NCBI GenBank assembly: GCA_903862425.1
Contig: CAIOYC010000019.1
Location: 100,366 to 164,365, forward strand
DNA: 64,000 nt
Reading direction: 5' to 3'
Source of the DNA: an uncultured Caulobacterales bacterium
Lineage (GTDB): Bacteria > Pseudomonadota > Alphaproteobacteria > Caulobacterales > Caulobacteraceae
The notes below the pieces were generated by a model. It did not search any database. It saw nothing but the letters and a program-made list of their open reading frames with translations, and was not told where the DNA came from. Made by a program: the position numbers and the translations under genes. This document shows positions 18,063 to 26,736 of this stretch, one piece after another. Every line of letters starts with the position of its first letter. Within the stretch, counting starts at the first letter, position 1.

Positions 18063-18105
18063 GGACTTATGCTCTATATGAGCTTAAGTGGGTTTAACTT
18101 AAACC
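18063..18105. promoter_or_regulatory. Second nad operator copy and AT-rich palindrome
   Basis: An AT-rich island in GC-rich surroundings. TATGCTC-TATAT-GAGC (18069-18083) repeats the core of the operator at 17989, about 80 bases centre to centre. Next to it GGTTTAA-C-TTAAACC (18091-18105) is a second perfect 7+7 palindrome with a one-base centre. TATAGA/CATATA boxes on the minus strand could be a -10 for a nad promoter upstream of the hairpin. Confidence 0.55.
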
Positions 18106-18157
18106 TGCTGTCGCAGGAATCAAGCCAGAATGTCGCACTTTCCAAAGCTCGCCGCGA

Positions 18158-18802
18158 TCAGCGACCGTAAGCGTAGACGTGGCGACCGTCCGCATCGTGC
18201 TGGCGCGCCTCCATCTGTCGCATCTGCTGATCGATGCGCTTGCGTTCCATCCTGTTAGCCGTGTCGCCGCGCGGCAGCTCCCCGCACCGTTCGACTAAGA
18301 CGAGCGCCTGTTGCGGGCGCCAACCGGCCTGCTGCATCTGCATGCGCGCGAGGGGATTGGAGTTCATCACCGTTCCGGCGATCTCCTCCTGGGTGAGGTA
18401 ATCCTCCGAAATCAGTCGGGCGACGCTTTTCTCCAGATCCTTGTCGTAGGCGGTGTGCCAGAAGCCAGGGATATCGCCCTCGCCGCGCTCGTGGGCGTCC
18501 TGCATCTGGGCGTTGACCTGGGCGAGATAGGCGGCCTTGAAGGCTATGCGAGCCTCATCGTTGCAGGGCGACGCTTCGAACCGGGTGACGGCGGCATAAA
18601 GCCGGTCGCGCAGCTGGCGTCGTTCGGGCCACCCCTCGGCCGTCTCGTCGCCGGGCGTCGGGGTGGTCTGCGGTGCGGCCGGCGGCGCGGCGGCGGTGGG
18701 AGGAGAAGCCGCCGCCGTGTTGCGCGGCGCGGCGAGCATCCAGCCGGCCCCCAGCCCCACCAGGACCACCGCCGCCACCCCGCCGATCAGCCCGAGCTGC
18801 AT
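18158..18802 (-). CDS. Hypothetical membrane-anchored protein
   Basis: I do not recognise the family. The 214-aa product has one N-terminal membrane segment (residues 4-25, LIGGVAAVVLVGLGAGWML), a Pro/Ala/Thr-rich linker (27-55), and a soluble alpha-helical domain with three cysteines (near SPCNDEARIAFK and LVERCGELP). The C-terminus is charged with Met/Gln/Arg repeats. A strong GGGGAGG site precedes the ATG. It lies between the nad operon and a phosphate transporter on the same strand. Confidence 0.75.
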   Translation of the reverse strand: MQLGLIGGVAAVVLVGLGAGWMLAAPRNTAAASPPTAAAPPAAPQTTPTPGDETAEGWPERRQLRDRLYAAVTRFEASPCNDEARIAFKAAYLAQVNAQMQDAHERGEGDIPGFWHTAYDKDLEKSVARLISEDYLTQEEIAGTVMNSNPLARMQMQQAGWRPQQALVLVERCGELPRGDTANRMERKRIDQQMRQMEARQHDADGRHVYAYGR

Positions 18803-18877
18803 GCCTACCTCCCCAGGAATTCAGGACAGGCTCGCACGTCAGAATTGCGATTCTCCTCCGAAGCAGGGTTAACAGTG

Positions 18878-20518
18878 TCAGTGAACCAGGTGGCGCAGGA
18901 TGAAGTAGAGGCCGCCGGCGATCGCCATGGCCGCGGGCAGGGTCAGCACCCAGGCCGAGGCGATCGATCGGATGGTGGACCATTGCAGGCCCGACCCGTT
19001 GGCCGCCATGGTCCCCGCCACGCCACTCGACAGGACGTGGGTGGTGGAGACCGGCAGGCCGAAATTGTCGGCCGCCAAGATGGTGACCGCCGCCACCACC
19101 TCGGCCGCGGCGCCCTGGCCATAGGTGAGGTGGGTCTTGCCGATTTTCTCGCCGACGGTGACCACGATCCGCTTCCAGCCGACCATGGTGCCGAGACCCA
19201 GCGCCAGGGCGACGCAGATCTTCACCCAGTCGGGGATGAAGCGCGTCCCCTTGGTCAGGCCGTCGCCATAGGTCTTCAGGGTCTTGGTTTCGTCGGCTGA
19301 AAATTTGGCGTTCTTCGACTTGGACAGGTCCTTCACCGCATCATTGGTGAGGTACATGTCGTTGCGCAGATTGGGCGTGGCGGCGGCGGGCACCTTGCGC
19401 ACCGAACCATAGTTCTGGACATTGGTGGCGATGTCGTTCGAGACCACAGCCAAGGCGGAATAGACCGCCGGGTCCTCCACCTTCTTGGTCTTCAACGCGT
19501 CACCCACTTTGGAGCGGGCGGCGACGATGTCCATGGGCGGGACGCCGTTGGCGCGGGCGGCGAACAGGTCATGCGCCTTGTGGGCCGCGGCGATGAAGGC
19601 GGGTGCGCTGCTATCCGGCATGGTGCGGTTCAGGGCGTAGGCGGTAGGGGCCGAGCCGATCAGGATCAGCATGATCAGGCCCATGCCCTTCTGCCCGTCA
19701 TTGGAGCCGTGGCCATAGGACACGCTGGTGCAGGTGAGGATCAGCAGGCCACGGATCCACAGCGGCGGCGGCTTGTCGCCCTCCGGCGCGGTGTAGAGCT
19801 TCTTGGACTTGATCAAGACCATCATCACCAGCAGCAGCAGGGCCGAGCCGATGAAGCCGACCAGCGGGCTGACCAAAAGGGTGGTGAACACCTTGGTGGC
19901 CTGGGTCCAGTCCACGCCCGAGGTCGCCTGACCCGCCGGCGCCATGAGCTGGTTGGCGAGGCCGACGCCCATGATCGAGCCGATCAGGGCGTGGGAGGAC
20001 GAGTTGGGAATGCCCATGGCCCAGGTGCCCAGGTTCCAGATGATCGCCGCCAGCAGCAGCGAGAAGATCATGGCGTAACCCGCGCCCGAGCCGACCTGCA
20101 GGATCAGCTCGACCGGCAGGAGGGTGACAATGCCGTAGGCCACCGCCCCGGAGGAGACGAGCACGCCGAGGAAGTTGAAGAAGCCTGACCAGACCACCGC
20201 CACCAGCGGCGGCAGGGAATGGGTGTAGATCACCGTGGCGACGGCGTTGGCCGTGTCGTGAAAGCCGTTCACGAACTCGAAGCCGAGCGCGATGAGGAGG
20301 GCCAGGCCGAGGAAGGCGAAGGCGCCGATGGCCAGGGGCTGACCCACACTGGCCGTGTCCTTGAGGATGCTGAACCCGGCGAAGGCCAGCCCGCCCAGCA
20401 GCACCAGCAGGAAGACGATCGCGCCCGCCGGGTGCGCCTTTCGATCAAGGTGCGGGCGCCCCGCTCTGTGGCCCTCCGCGGATCCCGGGAGCGCTTCGCC
20501 TAACACTGCATCGGACAT
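18878..20518 (-). CDS. Inorganic phosphate transporter, PiT family
   Basis: Low-affinity phosphate:cation symporter of the PHO4/PiT family, 546 aa. The two signature repeats are visible: GFEFVNGFHDTANAVATVIYT near residue 75 and the inverted copy GLPVSTTHVLSSGVAGTMAANG near 500. PNSSSHALIGSIMG is the first-half substrate loop. A soluble insertion of about 120 residues (near 300-420) separates the halves, longer than in E. coli PitA. The ATG at 20518 has GGGAGA 7 bases upstream. Confidence 0.92.
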   Translation of the reverse strand: MSDAVLGEALPGSAEGHRAGRPHLDRKAHPAGAIVFLLVLLGGLAFAGFSILKDTASVGQPLAIGAFAFLGLALLIALGFEFVNGFHDTANAVATVIYTHSLPPLVAVVWSGFFNFLGVLVSSGAVAYGIVTLLPVELILQVGSGAGYAMIFSLLLAAIIWNLGTWAMGIPNSSSHALIGSIMGVGLANQLMAPAGQATSGVDWTQATKVFTTLLVSPLVGFIGSALLLLVMMVLIKSKKLYTAPEGDKPPPLWIRGLLILTCTSVSYGHGSNDGQKGMGLIMLILIGSAPTAYALNRTMPDSSAPAFIAAAHKAHDLFAARANGVPPMDIVAARSKVGDALKTKKVEDPAVYSALAVVSNDIATNVQNYGSVRKVPAAATPNLRNDMYLTNDAVKDLSKSKNAKFSADETKTLKTYGDGLTKGTRFIPDWVKICVALALGLGTMVGWKRIVVTVGEKIGKTHLTYGQGAAAEVVAAVTILAADNFGLPVSTTHVLSSGVAGTMAANGSGLQWSTIRSIASAWVLTLPAAMAIAGGLYFILRHLVH

Positions 20519-20672
20519 CGTGGTCTCCCGTGGTTGCAATCCACGTTAACGATCCCGTTAGAAGGTTTCGTGACGCCCTCAGGGTTCCAACGGACTTGAC
20601 ACCTGGTGACTTTGAGAAGTCTCGTCGGACGACGCGGACCGGCCCTAAGATCGGCCGCCGGAGGAAGCCGCC

Positions 20673-21851
20673 ATGCCCTATGTCGATGGCCAGACCGTTC
20701 ACGACGCCGACGCCCATGTGATGGAGTTGCCCGGCACGATCGAGCGCTACATCGCCCCCCAGTACCGCGAGACCCTCGCCGCCCGTATGGCCCGCAAGGG
20801 CGGCGACGACTGGGTGGCGCAGGCGCAATCAAAGCAGGCCGATCCCGAATTCCGCGCCGGGGCCGAAGCCAACCTGCTCCTGCGCAAGAACTATGAAGCC
20901 CTCGGCGCCTTCGACAACCAGGATCGCCCCCGCGCGCTCGATTATTTCGGTTTCGCCAGCCAGCTCGTTTTCACCACTGCGGGCCTGTTTCTGCCGCCCC
21001 TCGAACATGAGGCGGATGTGGACCTAGCGGTGGAGGCGGCGCGCGCCCACAACCGGATGATGGTGGATTACTGCGCCATCGACCGACGCCTGCTGCCTAC
21101 CGCCTACATTCCTCTGGTGGACCGCGCCCGCGCCGTCGTGGTGGCCAGGGAAGCCATAGACCTCGGGTGCAAGGGGCTGATGATCAACTCCCGCGTCCCC
21201 CACGGACACTCGTCCAGCCACACCGACTTCGATCCCCTGTGGGCGCTGGCGCAGGAGGCCGGGCTGCCGATCCTGTTCCATGTGGGCGGCGAGCAGAAGA
21301 TGGATCCATCCTACATTCAGAACGGCGGACCCCAGGTGCTCGACTTCCACGGCGGGGCCGAGAACTTCACCTCGACCAGCTTCATGTCGATTCCCATCGC
21401 CATCTGGCAGACGCTTTCGGTGCTCGTGATCGACGGGGTGTTCGACCGCCATCCCGACCTGAAGTTCGGCGCCATCGAACTTGGCGCGGGCTGGGTCCCC
21501 AGCCTGATGCAGTTCATGGATTCGGCCGCCGCCGCCTTCGGCAAGGAGGACCGGATAAAGGCCCTCTCCGCCAAACCGTCCGAAATCCTGCGTCGCCAGT
21601 TCTTCGCCACCCCCTATCCGCACGAGAATGTGGGCTGGATCATCCAGAACGCCGGCGAGGAGATCGCGCTGTTCTCGTCCGACTACCCGCACATCGAGGG
21701 CGGCCGCAACCCGATGAAGCGGTTCAACGAAAGCCTCGACGGCGTCTCTGAAACCGCGCGGCGCGGCTTCTTCCGCGATAACTTCATCCGCATGATGGGC
21801 AAGGGTCTCGACCCCGCCCTGCACGACATCGCGGCGCTGAAGGCCGCCTGA
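20673..21851 (+). CDS. Amidohydrolase family protein (TIM-barrel metal hydrolase)
   Basis: Amidohydrolase_2-type TIM barrel, 392 aa, probably a decarboxylase or C-C/C-N hydrolase. The first metal site is HDADAHVMELP, the second is FHVGGEQK, and the terminal Asp is in LFSSDYPHIEGGRNP. The start follows GGAGGA by 7 bases. It is 88 bases upstream of a class III aminotransferase on the same strand, but a TTGACA box in that gap suggests separate transcription. The substrate is unknown. Confidence 0.87.
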   Translation: MPYVDGQTVHDADAHVMELPGTIERYIAPQYRETLAARMARKGGDDWVAQAQSKQADPEFRAGAEANLLLRKNYEALGAFDNQDRPRALDYFGFASQLVFTTAGLFLPPLEHEADVDLAVEAARAHNRMMVDYCAIDRRLLPTAYIPLVDRARAVVVAREAIDLGCKGLMINSRVPHGHSSSHTDFDPLWALAQEAGLPILFHVGGEQKMDPSYIQNGGPQVLDFHGGAENFTSTSFMSIPIAIWQTLSVLVIDGVFDRHPDLKFGAIELGAGWVPSLMQFMDSAAAAFGKEDRIKALSAKPSEILRRQFFATPYPHENVGWIIQNAGEEIALFSSDYPHIEGGRNPMKRFNESLDGVSETARRGFFRDNFIRMMGKGLDPALHDIAALKAA

Positions 21852-21886
21852 TCTCCGTTTCACCAGGGTTTGAGAGCCGGGCTCGA

Positions 21887-21927
21887 TTGACAAGCACGTC
21901 GCGCCTCGTAAGTTAGCGATCACTAAC
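21887..21927 (+). promoter_or_regulatory. Promoter with TetR-like 16-base palindrome
   Basis: TTGACA at 21887-21892 is a -35 candidate. GTTAGCGATCACTAAC at 21912-21927 is a 16-base palindrome with 7 of 8 pairs matched, centred on GATC, 12 bases before the aminotransferase ATG. Size and symmetry fit a TetR-family operator. A degenerate half copy (GTTAGCTATC) lies at 24378 between tetR and the ATP-grasp gene. Confidence 0.5.
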
Positions 21928-21939
21928 AGATGGGCGGCC

Positions 21940-23154
21940 ATGCGCAGCGAATCCGACCGTACCCTGTGTGAGCGCGCCGCCGAGGTCATGCCGGGCGGGG
22001 TCTACGGGCACCTCTCCGTCGCCCGCCTGTCGTCGAGCCACCCGCAGTTCTTCGCCAGGGCCAAAGGCGCGCATCTGTGGGATATGGAGGGGCGGCGGTA
22101 TCTCGACTTCATGTGCGCCTTCGGCCCCAACCTGCTCGGCTATGGCCATCAGGCGGTGGACGCCGCCTATGTGGAGCAGCTGGCGCTGGGCGACGTGATG
22201 ACCGGTCCCTCGCCGGTGGCCGTGGAACTGGCCGAGACCTTCGTAAACATGGTCGATGGTGTGGACTGGGTGCTGTTCTGCAAGAACGGCAACGACGCCA
22301 CCACCGCGGCCCTGATGACCGCCCGCAAGCATACGGGCCGGGCCACCATCGTGCGGGCCAAGGGCGCCTATCACGGCTCGGCGCCCTGGTGCGCCCTGGG
22401 CGAGGCCGGCGTCGGGCCGCACGACCAGGCCGACCAGATCTTCCATCGCTATAACGACGTCGAAGACCTCGAACGGGCGGTGAAGCAGGCGGGCAAGGAC
22501 CTGGCGGCGATCTTCGTCTCGCCGATCAAGCACGACATCATTGTCGACCAGGAATTGCCTGACCCGGCCTATGCGCGGCGCGCGCGCGAACTGTGCGACG
22601 AGACCGGCGCCCTGCTGGTGGTGGACAATGTGCGCGCGGGCTTTCGTCTCACACGCGGCTGCAGCTGGACCGCCATGGGCGTCACGCCCGACCTGTCGAG
22701 CTGGGGCAAGGCTCTGGCCAACGGCCATGCCCTTTCGGCGCTGACCGGCTCGAACGCGTGCAAGTCCGCCGCCAGCAAGATCTTCGTCACCGGCTCCTTC
22801 TGGTTCGCCGCCGCACCGATGGCCGCCTCGCTGGTCACGCTGAAGATCATCCGCGAGACCGACTATCTGGAACACACGATCCGGCTCGGCGAGACCCTGC
22901 GGACGGAGCTGCATTCGCTGGCCCAGAACCACGGCTTCGGCCTGAAACAGACGGGCCCGGCACAGATCCCGCTGATTACCTTCGAGGACGATGCGGACCT
23001 GACCCTGACCCGCGACTGGACGGGCGCGCTGGCGCGCAGGGGCATCTACTTCCACCCGTATCACAACATGTTCCTGTGCGCGGCGATGACCGAGGCGGAC
23101 ATCGCCCACACCCTGGAGCAGGCGGACGCCGCCTTCGCTGAGGTGCACAGCTAG
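21940..23154 (+). CDS. Class III aminotransferase (glutamate-1-semialdehyde mutase-like)
   Basis: PLP enzyme of 404 aa in the subgroup II/class III fold, resembling HemL-type aminomutases. WDMEGRRYLDFMCAFG and FCKNGNDATTAALMTARKHTG are cofactor and phosphate contacts. VVDNVRAGFR holds the PLP-pyridine Asp, and Lys257 in SSWGKALANGHALSA is the Schiff-base lysine. NDATT replaces the usual SGTEA motif. The ribosome binding site is weak (GGGCGG). It probably transfers an amino group in an amino-sugar or amino-acid pathway. Confidence 0.88.
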   Translation: MRSESDRTLCERAAEVMPGGVYGHLSVARLSSSHPQFFARAKGAHLWDMEGRRYLDFMCAFGPNLLGYGHQAVDAAYVEQLALGDVMTGPSPVAVELAETFVNMVDGVDWVLFCKNGNDATTAALMTARKHTGRATIVRAKGAYHGSAPWCALGEAGVGPHDQADQIFHRYNDVEDLERAVKQAGKDLAAIFVSPIKHDIIVDQELPDPAYARRARELCDETGALLVVDNVRAGFRLTRGCSWTAMGVTPDLSSWGKALANGHALSALTGSNACKSAASKIFVTGSFWFAAAPMAASLVTLKIIRETDYLEHTIRLGETLRTELHSLAQNHGFGLKQTGPAQIPLITFEDDADLTLTRDWTGALARRGIYFHPYHNMFLCAAMTEADIAHTLEQADAAFAEVHS

Positions 23155-23648
23155 GGGCCGAGTTTGAAGTACCGCCGCCTCTGTATGTACCCGGCTTCGC
23201 ATGCTCCCGCCGTGACAAGCCTTTTCGTCGATCCCAATCTTCGTCATTCCAGGCGGGGCCGAAGGGACCGTATCGAACGACTCAGGCGGCTGATGCAGGG
23301 ATAACGGCCTGGGCTTTCCACATCTTCCGGAAGCCGCCCTGCTGATTGCAAAGGCTTTTTCTACATTTCGCCCATTCTTATCCCCGGCGCCTGAGGGCAG
23401 TCTATTCTGGTGGGATGCGCCTTGGACTTCAGTCTGCGCCTCCCGGTATCGTCAGCCGCACGGTGGTCGCGGCGCCAACGCTGGGCGGGTGAAGGCGAAA
23501 AGTGGCCGGATGTTCGGGGTGTCCGGCGGTTTTGCGGAAAACAGACATTCGGCGACATCTGTTGCCACAAAAGCGTGGTTTTCCAGTCTCTGGCGGTCTG
23601 AATTGCCCTGGACAACGACCCCGGACGCGCCGGATCCGGACAGGGAGT
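23155..23648. other. Intergenic region with interspersed repeat
   Basis: A 494-base convergent gap between the aminotransferase and tetR. No credible gene is seen. It contains one copy of a palindromic interspersed repeat (23502-23556) and a lower-GC stretch near 23560-23610. Confidence 0.6.
23502..23556. repeat. Interspersed palindromic repeat, copy A
   Basis: About 55 bases rich in tandem GTCCGG/TTCGGG words, with the core GTTTT-GCGG-AAAAC. It matches the copy at 48372-48426 at roughly 80% identity, including the GGCGAC that follows the core. Both are intergenic. The structure resembles REP/BIME-type extragenic repeats. Confidence 0.65.
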
Positions 23649-24299
23649 TTAGCTCATGGTCTCGAAAAAGGTCTCGACCATCAGCGCGGCCTTGGTAAGG
23701 GCCTGCTCGGGGTCGAGGTCCGGCTCCTCCACCACCATTTCGATGGCCGAGTAGGACAATTCGATCGAAAGGCGCGAGCACAGGCGCAGATCGGTCACCG
23801 GCGTGTTCGGATACCAGTGCCGGGTATGTTCGTAGCGGCTGTCGGCGACGAGGTCGCGCGACTCGATGCGGACCGGCTGCAGGATCGGCACCGCGCGAAG
23901 GGCGCGCATGACCCACACGCCGCCGGGCATCTCTCGGGTGATATCCACGTGGTGGCGCATGATCGTAACCAGATCCGCCACACGCTTTTCAAGGCTCGGC
24001 CGCGTCGCGACCTTCATGTCCCGGTGCCAGGCGAGCACCTCCACATCCTGCTCGGCCATCAGACGGCGGCCCAGTTCGGCCAGCAGGGCGTACTTATTAG
24101 GGAAGTAGCGATACAGGGCCGGCGGGCTCAGCCCGGCCCGGGCGGCGACCATGTTGGTTGACAGGCGCTCGAACCCGACTTCGCTCAGCAGTTCCCCGGT
24201 TACCTGCAGGATGGCGTTGAAGGTCGCCTTGGCATTCTCGCTGGACGGTCTGAGCCGGGCGTCCAGCAAGGTGACCGTGTCGTCCCTGGCGCCGGCCAT
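23649..24299 (-). CDS. TetR/AcrR family transcriptional regulator
   Basis: TetR-type repressor of 216 aa. The helix-turn-helix is at about residues 40-65 (VGFERLSTNMVAARAGLSPPALYRYFPNKYALL). The C-terminal ligand domain is unassigned. GAGGAGG lies 8 bases before the ATG. It is divergent from the ATP-grasp gene at 24610, a usual target arrangement, and convergent with the aminotransferase whose promoter carries a TetR-like palindrome. The ligand is unknown. Confidence 0.92.
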   Translation of the reverse strand: MAGARDDTVTLLDARLRPSSENAKATFNAILQVTGELLSEVGFERLSTNMVAARAGLSPPALYRYFPNKYALLAELGRRLMAEQDVEVLAWHRDMKVATRPSLEKRVADLVTIMRHHVDITREMPGGVWVMRALRAVPILQPVRIESRDLVADSRYEHTRHWYPNTPVTDLRLCSRLSIELSYSAIEMVVEEPDLDPEQALTKAALMVETFFETMS

Positions 24300-24609
24300 C
24301 CGCGAGTTCCTCCTCCATCGACCCGCCTGGGGCTCTTACGAGTCTCGACACGATCAAGGCTAGCAAGCCCGGCCACGGTTAGCTATCGCGGCTCTCGACC
24401 CTGGATGATCGCAAGGCACCCGTCCGGGAGAATCTCTGCTCGTACCAGCGCCGCAGTGGCGGGTGCAACGCCGCCTCGCGCGGCGGGCGGTTCCTCCGTC
24501 ACACTTCATAAACTATGTTTTGGCGAGAATGGCGTTTCAGCGGCTCGGAAAGGGCTCGACCATGGGACCTTCGTCACTGACGCTCCCCCCGAGGGGAGAG
24601 GTGATTGGC
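24300..24609. other. Divergent tetR / ATP-grasp intergenic region
   Basis: About 310 bases. GTTAGCTATCGCGGCT at 24378-24393 matches the left half of the palindrome at 21912. The 3' part (24562-24609) could be coding if the ATP-grasp protein starts earlier. No RNA gene is seen. Confidence 0.4.
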
Positions 24610-25782
24610 ATGGGGCGGCTGTCCCGCGCCTTATGCGAGCGCGAGAACCTCGCGCCGATCTGGCACCAGTTGCACGCCCGCATCGCCGCCGACCCGCAGG
24701 ATGCCGACGCCATCTTCGACAGTTCGTTGATCCTGCGCCTGACTGGCCAACTCGATGAGGCGCAGACCTATCTGCGCGCTGCGCTGGACCTGAAGGCGTC
24801 CTATCTTTGCCGTCACGGACATGGGGACCGGCTGACCGTGATGGTGCTGCTCGCCGGCGCGGACGTGATGTCCAATGCGCCCGTGGATATGGTGCTGGAA
24901 GGCTCGGACGTCACGGTTCACTACTTCCACCTGGACGCCACGGGCGCGGCCGACGTTCCACCGCACGACGTCGCCCTGCTCGCCGTCGGCGAGGACGCGG
25001 CCCACCAGCCCATCCTCCATCAACTCGGCAATGTTCTGGCGGGATGGCCGACGCCGCTCATGAACGCCGACCCGGAGCGGATCGCCAAGATGACCCGCGA
25101 CCAGGTGAGCGCCGCCCTCGCCGATGCGTCCACGATTCTGGCGCCTCAGAACGCGCGGCTCGACCGCGCACAGATCGAGGATTTTTTGGACGGCGACGCC
25201 CTGCCTGTCGCCTATCCGCTCACCATCCGGCCGGTCGGCACCAACTGCGGCAAGGGCCTGGAAAAGGTCGAGGACCATCGGGGCCTCTCGGACTACCTGC
25301 AGCGATATCCGGATGAAGCCTTCTTTCTGGCTCCTTTCATCGACTACAGCGGAACCGACGGTGAGTTCCGTAAGTACCGCGTCGCCTTCATCGACGGGCG
25401 TCCCTACCCGGCGCACATGGCCATCTCCAAGGCGTGGGTCGTGCACTATATCAGCGCCGGGATGACCGAAAGCGCCGCCAAACGCGCCGAGGAGGCCGCG
25501 TGGATGGACAATTTCGACGTAGATTTCGCTGTTCGCCATGCGGAGGCGTTGCAGAGCATCCAGGACCGCATCGGGGTCGATTACTTCTCGATCGACTGCG
25601 CGGAGGCGCGGGACGGACGGTTACTGTTCTTCGAGGCGGACGTGGCCTCCATCGTCCACGATCTCGATCCCGCCGACATGTTCCCCTACAAGAAGCGGCA
25701 CATGAAGCGGCTGTTCAACGCCTTCATCGAAGCGTTGGAAGCTCGCGTCGAGGCGAAGCCCAAGGCCCTGAGCGCCGCCTGA
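24610..25782 (+). CDS. TPR-like / ATP-grasp domain protein of unknown function
   Basis: About 390 aa. An N-terminal helical repeat (residues 10-60, DPQDADAIFDSSLILRLTG then LDEAQTYLRAALDLK) resembles a tetratricopeptide unit. A Rossmann-like region follows, then an ATP-grasp fold with YPLTIRPVGTNCGKGLEKV (ATP-binding lysine loop), FIDYSGTDGEFRKYRVAFI and the metal site RLLFFEADVASIV. This predicts carboxylate-amine or similar ligation. The start is chosen for GGGAGAGG upstream; ATG at 24562 is an alternative. It is divergent from tetR and followed by a stress protein. Substrate unknown. Confidence 0.82.
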   Translation: MGRLSRALCERENLAPIWHQLHARIAADPQDADAIFDSSLILRLTGQLDEAQTYLRAALDLKASYLCRHGHGDRLTVMVLLAGADVMSNAPVDMVLEGSDVTVHYFHLDATGAADVPPHDVALLAVGEDAAHQPILHQLGNVLAGWPTPLMNADPERIAKMTRDQVSAALADASTILAPQNARLDRAQIEDFLDGDALPVAYPLTIRPVGTNCGKGLEKVEDHRGLSDYLQRYPDEAFFLAPFIDYSGTDGEFRKYRVAFIDGRPYPAHMAISKAWVVHYISAGMTESAAKRAEEAAWMDNFDVDFAVRHAEALQSIQDRIGVDYFSIDCAEARDGRLLFFEADVASIVHDLDPADMFPYKKRHMKRLFNAFIEALEARVEAKPKALSAA

Positions 25783-25888
25783 TCGCGCAGGCGCTTGGCG
25801 ACGCAAGCAACCTGCCGAAGTTCGCCGCCTCGGCGGTTGACAAGCACGGGGGGATGCGGCGGCAATGGCGCCGGGGTGGAGACTTGCG

Positions 25889-26356
25889 ATGTATAAGAAG
25901 GTGCTGCTGGCGTCGGACGGAACCTTCGAGGGACTGATCGCCCTGCGCGAAGGCGCCCTGATGGTCAAGGAGATCGGGGCCGAGGCCTTCCTGCTCATCG
26001 TCACCCCCGATCAGCCCGGCCTGCGCATGGCCGATAGCGTCCACCCCGTGCCGCGAACCGATGACAGCCACGACCTGCTTGAACGCGGGCTGCAGCGGAT
26101 GGCGGCGCTCGGCATCCACGGGACGGGCGCGGTGGCCTCTGGCGAACCGGCGCAACAGATCGGCGCCTACGCCCGCCACTTCGGGGCTGACCTTGTGGTG
26201 GTAGGCCATCGCCGCCAGGGCCTTCTGGAGCGCTGGTGGTCGGGCGCCTCGGGGGCCTATCTGGTGGATAATGTAGATTGCAGCGTGCTCATCGCGCGCC
26301 AGGTGGTGAGCGACGAGGACTTCGAAGCGCGCTTGCGCATGCCCGCAACGGCCTGA
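25889..26356 (+). CDS. Universal stress protein family
   Basis: UspA-fold protein of 155 aa. KKVLLASDGTFEG is the first beta strand and loop, and GADLVVVGHRRQGLLERWWSGASGAYLVDNVDCSVLI carries the G2xG9GS-like ATP-binding pattern (partly degenerate) with the final CSVLI strand. The start codon is the ATG before YKKVLL, preceded by GGTGGAG. It is 106 bases downstream of the ATP-grasp gene and might share its transcript. Confidence 0.9.
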   Translation: MYKKVLLASDGTFEGLIALREGALMVKEIGAEAFLLIVTPDQPGLRMADSVHPVPRTDDSHDLLERGLQRMAALGIHGTGAVASGEPAQQIGAYARHFGADLVVVGHRRQGLLERWWSGASGAYLVDNVDCSVLIARQVVSDEDFEARLRMPATA

Positions 26357-26452
26357 CGCCGAAGCGCTTCAAATGGGGGACCCCGCTCCGTTATCCCGGC
26401 TTTGCCTTCGGCTGGCGCGCCACGCCTTACGCCCTTGCTTCAACCCCAGGGA

Positions 26453-26632
26453 TCATCGCAGCCTTAGCAGTGCGTCTGGATCGAAGCCGTTGGCGATGAC
26501 CACCGCCCTCCACCGCTCCAGGGCGTCCTCGTAATAGTCGAATATGCACGGGCAGCAGCCGCGGTTGCAGCACTCGTAGGCTTCGGGCTTGCTCGGCGGC
26601 GTGGGTGCGGATGAAGGTAGGGTATCTGACAC
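26453..26632 (-). CDS. Small Oxidored-like domain protein
   Basis: A 59-aa protein with a GTG start and the Oxidored-like (PF09791-type) core ECCNRGCCPCIFDYYEDALERW at residues 20-41, whose four to five cysteines suggest metal or redox binding. Proteobacterial members of this family are short, so the length is normal. No in-frame ATG exists upstream, and the ribosome binding site is weak (AAGG 12 bases before). It is convergent with the stress protein and divergent from the M14 peptidase gene. Its molecular role is not established. Confidence 0.78.
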   Translation of the reverse strand: MSDTLPSSAPTPPSKPEAYECCNRGCCPCIFDYYEDALERWRAVVIANGFDPDALLRLR

Positions 26633-26736
26633 GCCGCCAGCCTTATCATAACACCAGATCAGGCTTGAAACGCCCTGTGAATGAGCGCTCCACCCAAGGC
26701 GAGGGACGCTGGCCTTACGATGGCCTATAAAGGGTC

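Noticed and set aside
18084..18098. CtrA box (TTAA-N7-TTAA)
   Set aside because: The spacing in this AT-rich patch is N6, not N7, and it is better explained by the overlapping perfect palindrome.
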